This document shows, in pieces, positions 56,982 through 64,000 of a stretch of DNA of 64,000 bases. Positions within the stretch are counted from its first letter, which is position 1. Each line of letters begins with the position of its first letter. The notes below the pieces were generated by a model. It was not told where the DNA came from and ran no database searches. It was given only the letters and a program-made list of their open reading frames with translations. The position numbers and the translations under genes were made by a program. The stretch comes from Phragmites australis (lineage: Eukaryota; Streptophyta; Magnoliopsida; Poales; Poaceae): NCBI RefSeq assembly GCF_958298935.1, contig NC_084937.1, forward strand, positions 24,809,568-24,873,567, in the 5' to 3' direction.

Positions 56982-58394
56982 GAGCTTGGTGTTTGCCATC
57001 CCTATGATATTGTGTGAGGGGGAAATTGTCTTTGTACATACTCTATCTTACTTTTGTTGCATTTGCATTGCATAGTATTTTTGCAAAATAATCGTGTTAG
57101 CAAGCTTCACTTATATGTTCTTTGCACTTTCTTATACTAGTTGTGAATTTGTGCTAAGTGTAGTGGATATATAATAATTTGTGCAAACTTAGGCTTTATT
57201 GGAACATGACATAAAATCTGTTGAGCAAGCTCGTCTTTTCTAAGAATGAATTTGAAATATGAACATAATCTTTTATCACCCTTGAGTGTTTACTTTAACT
57301 TGATCAATGCTTAAATTAGGGCTAGTTCTGTGAAAAGCTTGTGCTAGGTCGCTTTGTTCAGTTCAGCGGATTGGGGGTCTTTGACCTTTGTCCATGTAAA
57401 TGTTTAGCTCATGATTAACCCTTAGGAGAGCATGTGCTCTTTTATGTCGCAAAGGCACAACATTTTTTTGACTTTGTGAAAAATTACATATCTTGAATCC
57501 TATGTTGAGTTAATAAAATGAATGATCAAGTTTTGAGCTAAAATTGAATCTAATACAGTGACTTAAGGCTTCATATGGTTTGCCAAAGAAGTGAACCCAT
57601 AGTTGCTTAAAACTCACTTGATGATAGTTAAATGATCAAATGAGAATGTTAACTTGTGCTTTTTAATGTGCTAAGAATGTTATTTTTTATGTTGTCAAAC
57701 TAAGGCTTGGATTGATATGTGGGTATTTGTATAGCCCGTCGGGTTGAACTTGGTTGCCTAGTTTAAACCTGATATAGAACAAATTTCTCTAATCTTTGCA
57801 CTGATCATGAAACTGTGGATGCTTTTGTGGTGACATCTTTTGGATAATTGAACAATATGATCAAAACTTGCTTCACTTCCGGTGCTTGTGACATGAACTC
57901 ACTTTAAGACTTTATGCGTCTTTGAGTTATATTATTTATTCCTCCTAGTGCTTTGACATCTCTAGCCCTTGCAAGTATTTTGTGATCTATATGTGAAACT
58001 TTTAGGTTTGTATTTCATTTGCACATCATTTGTATAGTCTTGTATCCTTGATGTTTGCATTACTAAAGGGGGAGATAATACGTCTAAAGATATTATGCAC
58101 AAATATTCAACGAAGGGGGAGAAAATTGTATTTATCTAGAAATGAAAGAAAAAAATAGAATATGTGCAATCATCAAGGAGGAGCATGTGTTCTTGGGTTT
58201 TTGAGTTTTTCTTGCTCTTTTAAGCTTTTTGGCACGTCTTTGTCTCTCTTAGGGCTTTTGCAATATTTATTATGCCAAGTGACATATTTTGTTCTTTATC
58301 AAGTTTTTGGCCACTTAGATGAGCTTATCTTAATTTCTTCAAAACAAAATTTTTGTACTTTGAGGGTTGTCAATGCACTCATGAAGGGGGCAAT

Positions 58395-59826
58395 TGATAA
58401 ACAAAGTTAAAATGTGCCTTGATTTACTTGTGATGAGTGAAAACATTGGTATTTATTTGCTTGATGATCTTCGGTTTTGCATGAGCTTTGATATGATTTA
58501 AATTGTTTTGGGATTTCATTTGAGCATATTGATTATAGACTAACTGGAATTAGAGTTGGAGATATGTGTTTACTTGTCTCATGGTGTGCAGGTGATGGAT
58601 GCAACTTGACGTCGACGGCAGGATGATCGGGGCAAAGCGGAGTGCTTGGTGCCGGACGATCAAGGAGGCCGAGCGGAGTCAAGGGTAATTCTAGCTGAAC
58701 ACGTGGAGGTCAAGCAAAGCATGTAAGACGGATGAAGACGGTGTGTTGACAAAGTCAAGCGAAGGGGATGCCGATGCAAGTGATAAGGCGGCCCGAGAGA
58801 TCGAGTGCGGGAGAGACTTACCGGCGGTCAGGATCGCATGACGGAGTACACGCGTCGACATCGAAGCGCTTGCTTAAGGTGTAAGCAAGGCGGCGAGTCA
58901 CGCTTTGACAAGCGTGCAGGCGGTTTCGCGGTTTGAACTCAGAACCGTGGGAGAACTGGAGGAGTACATAGCATCATCGCGAAGCTAAGTCGTGAAGGCG
59001 CCGTGACCGTCCAATGAATGGAAGAGAAAATAGACCAAAATGCTTTCGATGGTAGGTAGAAATGTACTACAAGAGAGAGATATTTTGCGAAAAAGCTAGA
59101 ATACTTAGGGGTCAAGTTTCTTAAGCCTATAAATAGAGGGGTAGGACTACGAGAGAGTTTGAACCAGCCACTTGAGCCCCCTTATGCCACCCATTTGAGA
59201 GCTTAGAGCTAGGATTTTAGAGGAGAGAAAGATGAATGCTTAGCCTATGTAATAGATGAGAGTTTTGAGAGATAAATCTTTGTAATCCATCTAAAATAGG
59301 GCTAACCTCTTTGAGTAATGAAGTTCATATTTTTGCATATACTTGAATTCCCCTCCTTCTAGTTTCCCTCTATTGGTTCCCTTGTAAGTTTTTCGGTTTC
59401 CGGTTTTGATTTTCGTTTTGGTTTTTTGGTTGAAATGTTAGCACCTTGTGAGGTCATTCTTCTTGTTGCTAGAGTCATAAAATTCGCATACACACGCTTA
59501 TGTGATGGAGTCTTGAATTCCTTTGTCTCTAAACAATTAATTTGGAGAGTTTCGTTGCTCCGTGTTCATCTTTTCATGTTTCTTTGCAAGTTATGATCTT
59601 TCGAGTACTAAGACACATGGATTGATATTAAATAGAATCTATGGTTCATATACCATCCGTAGAGTCGTGTTGTATCAATTTTCTCTCGTTAAAACTTCTC
59701 TCTATTTTTGCTTCCGCTTGAGTTTTGAGGTGTATATGATCCAAATAGAAGAAGACCATCGATTTCATAAAAAATTTGTTGAGGCGCCTATTCACCCTCC
59801 TTTAGTCGCTAATCTCGTTACTACGA
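58395..59826 (+). repeat. 3' LTR of the truncated Copia element
   Basis: It begins TGATAAACAAAG after a purine tract and ends CTCGTTACTACGA. It is the reverse complement, with divergence, of the solo LTR at 4742-6353. It has a single copy of the unit that is doubled there, giving 1432 bp. The final CA appears mutated to GA. Confidence 0.82.
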
Positions 59827-60914
59827 TCAACTTGCACATTGTAGTAATAGAAGAGTTATTGCAGTTGCAAGTTGCAACATTGACAAAAAGAGCCTGAAGT
59901 TATTTGATGTTTACATTTAATTTGTGGGAAGTCCTTCAATCATGTTTAGTGTTTGGGACCCTTAGTGTATTATTAATTTCTTGAAATAGGCTTCTTCCTA
60001 TTTGGCAAGATTTTACTCAAGTTAATTGTAAAGAAGAAAGTCCTATTTGCATGATGTTTTGTTTCTTACTGCAAGAGATTGTATCATACGGAAGAAACAC
60101 ACCATTGAGCAAGCACTCTTGATATTTTCTCTGTTTTTTCCTCTGCATTTGCATCGTTTTTTTAGAATAAGCATAAGATTTATTTGTGCGCAATTCATTA
60201 AGATAGATTTTTTGCATTGTTGAACTTGAATATTGTAAATTGGTTGAGTACAATGTGTGTTTTTGAACCTTGATGTATCGTCCTTTTTTGCATTGTTCAG
60301 ATTACTCAGTTCAATCTTTTTCACATCATGAATAACTTCTCTATTGCTCTCATTGTTCTTTACACCTTGCAGCACAATGTTTCTACTACTTTACTTCAAT
60401 ATGGTTTTAACAATTTTTTCTGTGTCAACGACGATACAAGAGTAATACCGCTAAAGCAATTTCTGTAAGATCCATTGGGAAAAGAAACAGAAATGAACCA
60501 GTGAGAACATTAACATTCAGCTTGAAATAAAACACTATATCTATTTGGCATCTTTCAATAGTTTCTGAGTTCCCTATTTAATTTTGGCCCTTGGCTCCTG
60601 TTTGTATTGAGGTGGCATGCTTACCTAAGCTCACAGGGATAGTATGCTTTGAGTGACGTTGTAATCATTATTAGTTATACTTATCTATTTTCTCTGCATT
60701 TCTTGTGGACAATCCTCTTTTACAGAGGCTCTGAAGGGCAAGTACAGCAAAGCGGAGTCAAATATAATGGGGCTGAAGAGATTGGGGGCTACAAATTTTC
60801 ATGGCGTTGACATGAAAACAATGAAATTTCACACTGACCTGAAGAACAGACGGTTCAATCGGATTGTCTTTAACTTTCCTCATGCTACCTTCAACGGACC
60901 AGAGAACCAATGCG

Positions 60915-60959
60915 CAGAAGCAAGTGACGTTTCTTGCTTCAACGGACAAAAGCAAGTGC
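60915..60959 (+). repeat. 45-bp insertion in exon 2 of copy 4, copied in part from intron 2
   Basis: The inserted bases start 'tgcgcagaagcaagtgacg' and end 'cttcaacggacaaaagcaa'. The first part, with its preceding 'aaccaa', recurs in the same gene's intron 2 at 61118-61145. The last part repeats exon 2's own 'cttcaacggacca' (60890-60902). Exons 2 of copies 1-3 lack it. Confidence 0.85.
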
Positions 60960-61999
60960 ATGTGATCAAGTATGTGCTCCAGCATATTGTTATGTTTCTT
61001 AATTTGTACTTGATGTTTGGTCAAATCCTTGAATAAGAAGGTTATTGTTGTTCTTCATGTGGATTGGTTGCATGATAATTTGTTTTATTGGGATCCTTAT
61101 GTCCAGAGTTGATGTATAAACCAATGCGCAGAAGCAAGTGACGTTTGATAGAATCTCAATTAAATTGTTTCCTCTTTCACTTTTCATTCTAGCAACCATC
61201 GATCACTGCTAAACTTGTTTTTCGAAATGAACTAGAGCTCTTACTTACAATATATAAGAGCTTGCAGAGATCTCATCTGTATTCCATAGTCCACAGGCAA
61301 GCACATTTTGCTTAGATATTATGATACAGCCAAAAGTTAAAAAACGATCATATCTTCCTCAAGCAAAAAGAAAAGGAAAAAGAAAAAGAAAAAGGAAAAA
61401 ACCCAATCACATGTGGAAACCTTTAATTCACACTCTACAAAAAAAAAAATTGTAACTTGTCAGTAGAAGTTTTTCCATACATACGAAATGATAGGTTTAA
61501 CTGTAACTTTAACATTTGTATGAAAGTGGCCATAAAATAGTCAGCTGATGGTTTCTTATTCCATTTAAACAAACACATGGACCTTTTGAAAATTAACAGT
61601 CTACCTTTTTAGGGTTTTCTGTTTCTTAGTTAACATATTAACCATCTGTTCTGACCTTCAGTTTGCACAAGGAGCTGGTGAGGGTTTTTTTCCGCAATGC
61701 ATGCCACCTACTTATGCCTTATGGTGAAATCCATGTTAGCCACAAGACAAGACATCCATACGACAGATGGAATCTTGAGCACTTAGCCTCCGAATCTTCT
61801 CTTGTTATGATTGAGAAAGTTGGTTTTCACACAGAAGACTATCCCGGTTACAACCAAAAGAGAGGGGATGGTGCAAGGTGTGATAAGTCATTCAACCTAG
61901 ATCCTTGTTGCACAGTCAAGCTCCAAAGTTCAGAACCAGGAGTTGCTGCACAGGATTATCTGCTGAAAGGATCGATCAAATAGTAGAACTTAACCTCTC

Positions 62000-62134
62000 G
62001 TGAACGGGCAAGGAGCCCAGTGGTTAAGCTTCAAGTGGGAGCCCGACCGGCGGGAATTCGAGACTCCCGTCCCGCACCAAGCCCCTGCCCTCCGATGAAG
62101 GGCGTGCAGTTAGGGCAGCACTTGTAAAAAAAAA
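62000..62134 (+). mobile_element. tRNA-derived SINE with perfect 8-bp target duplication
   Basis: The 135-bp element starts GTGAACGGGCAAGG. It has an A-box-like TGGTTAAGCTTC, a B-box-like GAATTCGAGACTCC about 30 bp later, and ends in TTGT followed by an A-run. AACCTCTC flanks it at 61992-61999 and 62135-62142. Copy 3 shows the corresponding empty site ('aacttgacctttccagat'). The structure fits a short grass SINE transcribed by RNA polymerase III. Confidence 0.87.
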
Positions 62135-62168
62135 AACCTCTCCAGATTTGCGACGTTAGATATGACCA

Positions 62169-62211
62169 AGTGTTTTGTGTACAGGTAGGGCCATTTTGTG
62201 TGGCAAACACT
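62169..62211 (+). promoter_or_regulatory. 3' UTR hairpin, copy 4 (pseudogene)
   Basis: AGTGTTT..AAACACT stem with loop GTGTACAGGTAGGGCCATTT, now displaced by the SINE to about 185 nt after the shortened stop. Confidence 0.45.
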
Positions 62212-63418
62212 GGCCACAGCAGCAAAAGGAATGCTGGTTCCACTATCTGTGTAAAGAAGTAACCCTGGACAGCCGAGTCTGTTCTTGCAATGGGGCTGCC
62301 TTTAAGGAGACAGATTAACTATAGCTATCTTGGTTCGTTGCTAGCTAGTACAGTGGTAATCCTGAACCAAGGTTTCGTTGTTCTATGCAGGCAACTGTTT
62401 CTACTTTCTTCTTGCAACCTTTCATATTCTGGTATAGTACTTCTGTAGCCATTTGTTGATTGAAATAACCTCGATTGTGCATTTGAAGTAGGGTTGCATC
62501 GGCCTGCTGGTTCTAAGACTTTTGTCATCAATTAGTGCCTTCTTCGTAAGAAAATTACTTCCACTTATTCCAAATATAACTTCATCTAGCCCTCTTTGCT
62601 CTATCCATCAACAACTTCAAAGCACATTTACACACCATTTTTCCTATATTGCACCTATGTAAATACAACCTAATCCATTGGGTAAACATTCCACCTACTT
62701 AATTATGACGAACGTTTGGCGAACAAAAAACAAACTGGTTCAGTTCAGTAAAGTGCTTCTCACATCGACAAAATAACTGTAAGTCTTGGACATTATTACA
62801 TGCGCATCACTTTGTCTTACATAATTATCTCACACAGTGGCTGAATGTACCATCAAACATAAATAACAGAAATGGGAATGTTGTGATGAAAAAGCTTGAG
62901 ATAGTTCTCTTTAAACAAAACCTGAGATAGCAACACTGAAATATCTGCCCCGTGCACAATTACACACCGCTTGTTCAAAGAAACAGTGAAGATTATAGAA
63001 CACAATATATTGTTTGACGTTGCTCTGCAGAGAGGGACATCTCACACTGATGACAGTAACTGCAATCCATGCGTGAAAGCATGATCCGTGTCAAAGTCAA
63101 TCTGCTGGGAAGGAAGTATATTCGACTTAGATAACTGTGCGAAATTGTTCAACAAGAAAGGTGATAAATAAACTGCAGTGGTATTATTCAGAAAACATTG
63201 CAGCAGTTGAACCTTTGAATTATGAATGAGATAGAGAAAGTTAATTAGTTGCGCAGAAAACAAATATAATCATGATGCAGTATCTAGTTCAAAGCCTATG
63301 GAGTAATATGAAAGTCTGAATCATTTTAGGGGAAAAGAAACACCAAAGGCCATGCCTTCATTGATCGATGTAAAACTGATAACTGTTGAATGTCAGTGGT
63401 TGGTGGACAATCTACACA
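62212..63418. other. 3' flank of copy 4; no gene recognised
   Basis: The first ~250 bp align with the copy 2 3' flank ('acagattaactatagctatct', 'gtggtaatcctgaaccaa'). The rest is AT-rich DNA with no domain, RNA gene or clear repeat. Confidence 0.4.
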
Positions 63419-64000
63419 TGTAACATTTTGAGTTTTAGCATTTAGATTTTAGCAATATTCACTCATTTTAACTTTTTTCTAATATATTATTTTGGCTAAG
63501 TATTCCAAAGAGCACTAAATTAATTTCTAAATTAATCCCTGCAATAAATTGATTATATGCATTTTTGGTTTAATTTTTTTTATAGTTCTTTGAGTGGACA
63601 TTTGAATTTGAATGTCTCTCAAATTCAAATGTATTTCTTAGATTCAATTCAGCTAAAATCCAAATAAATTCAAATCCTTTGAATTCAAACCTCTCCCAAA
63701 AATCAGGGCTATCAAATCCAAATCCTAATTCAACTAAACTTATTTTAATTAATACCAAACCCAAACCCAAATCCATTTCCATTTCCAAATTGAAATATTT
63801 CTATTTGAATTTATCCCAATCATTTCCAATTCCTTTCTATTCTTCTCGGGCCGCCCCCTTCCCATTTCTCTTCTGCGCAGCCTAGCTCCGCGGCCCAGCC
63901 TCCCTCTCCCCTCCACCACACGTGTGGGTCGCGACGCGCTTCCCTGGCCCACTCCCTGTGCACGCCAGCATGCGAGCGCCAATGCAACACTGCCGTTCTG
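63419..64000 (+). mobile_element. start of an LTR, probably Ty3-gypsy, running off the window
   Basis: TGTAACATTTTGAGTTTTAGC begins a stretch with 'aattcaaat' and 'caaatccaaat' repeats, then an abrupt switch to GC-rich 'cgggccgccccc' sequence near 63850. This layout is typical of TGTAACA-type Tekay/Del-like LTRs in grasses. Only the first ~580 bp are visible, so no domain or target duplication can confirm it. Confidence 0.45.

Larger units (their letters stand above)
56165..59826 (+). mobile_element. 5'-truncated Copia (SIRE/Maximus-like) element in intron 1 of copy 4
   Basis: It has the end of pol (connection and RNase H, 56205-56981), a ~1.4-kb non-coding stretch containing AAGGGGGAG tracts (58063 and 58110), a polypurine-like AAGGGGGCAAT, and a 3' LTR at 58395-59826. 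The 5' LTR, gag and most of pol are absent. Sequence outside it resumes homology to the copy 3 intron ('cttgaggt.aa' on the left near 56000, 'cattgtrgtratagaagagttattgcag' on the right from 59835). The exact left junction was not found. Confidence 0.85.
55506..61983 (+). pseudogene. BMT5-like (DUF2431) array copy 4, pseudogene
   Basis: Exon remains are up to 55780, 60726-60969 and 61662-61983, with the family's splice sites kept. Defects: the MAVG start is gone; a 2-bp insertion near 55617 ('ggagagaag' against 'ggagaag' in copy 3) throws the acidic region out of frame, leaving a TGA at 55588-55590 and no ATG before the domain. Motif I remains (ILIVGDGDFSFLLALATTFGSG). Exon 2 is 244 instead of 199 nt because of a 45-nt insertion after PENQ, and FDRIVFNFPHAG has become FNRIVFNFPHAT. 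Exon 3 loses the Pro-rich tail by a deletion after CTVKLQ and ends at 61983. Intron 1 is expanded by a Copia fragment. From 55645 on, the three pieces still join in frame (234 codons), so decay is fairly recent. Confidence 0.88.

Overview
The window is nuclear DNA from a grass (Poaceae). The evidence is GC-rich, intron-bearing coding exons set in AT-rich, transposon-filled intergenic DNA, grass-type LTR retrotransposon ends (tRNA-iMet primer site, CCGGA-rich SIRE-like LTR), many small TIR elements (MITEs), a tRNA-type SINE, and host gene families with typical grass N-termini. No bacterial, organellar, tRNA, rRNA or CRISPR feature was seen. The species cannot be named from the sequence.

Layout. 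1-3.2 kb: a small three-exon minus-strand gene (171 aa, one predicted membrane segment, function unknown) with a site-II-rich promoter. 3.3-6.4 kb: a fragment and a complete solo LTR (target duplication GCCGC) of one Copia family. 6.4-11 kb: no recognised gene, apart from a possible minus-strand promoter and one well-formed exon. 11.3-19.9 kb: an LRR receptor kinase of subfamily XI (RGI/SKM2-like, 1096 codons if uninterrupted), split in its LRR domain by a 5187-bp Ty1-copia element with two apparently identical 395-bp LTRs and a perfect 5-bp target duplication (CCGGA). The host reading frame is otherwise open, so this is a very young knock-out. 21.2-25.7 kb: a Stowaway-like MITE, a solo SIRE-like LTR and a GC-rich LTR-type relic with five ~75-bp tandem units. 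25.7-31.3 kb: a decayed minus-strand L1-type LINE. 32.3-35.5 kb: MITEs, an (AT)n tract, an orphan promoter/first exon and AT-rich repeats.

35.57-37.54 kb: a 2-kb long inverted repeat (arms ~826 and ~871 bp) whose loop carries a fragment of an AINTEGUMENTA/PLETHORA-type AP2 gene. This is a Pack-TYPE gene capture and a candidate hairpin-siRNA source.

38.1-62.2 kb: a tandem array of four paralogues of a DUF2431 / BMT5-like Rossmann methyltransferase family (the 'At4g26485-like' proteins). All have three exons with the same splice phases, the first exon carrying the glycine-rich SAM motif and the second the FNFPHAG motif. Copies 1 and 2 look intact, copy 3 has lost its ancestral start but keeps the domain, and copy 4 is a pseudogene. 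Copy 4 has an N-terminal frameshift, a 45-bp exon-2 insertion partly copied from its own intron 2, a C-terminal deletion, a 5'-truncated Copia element in intron 1 and a SINE in the 3' flank. Because introns and flanks are duplicated too, paralogues act as empty-site controls for several transposon insertions.

63.4 kb to the end: the start of another LTR, probably Ty3-gypsy, running off the window.
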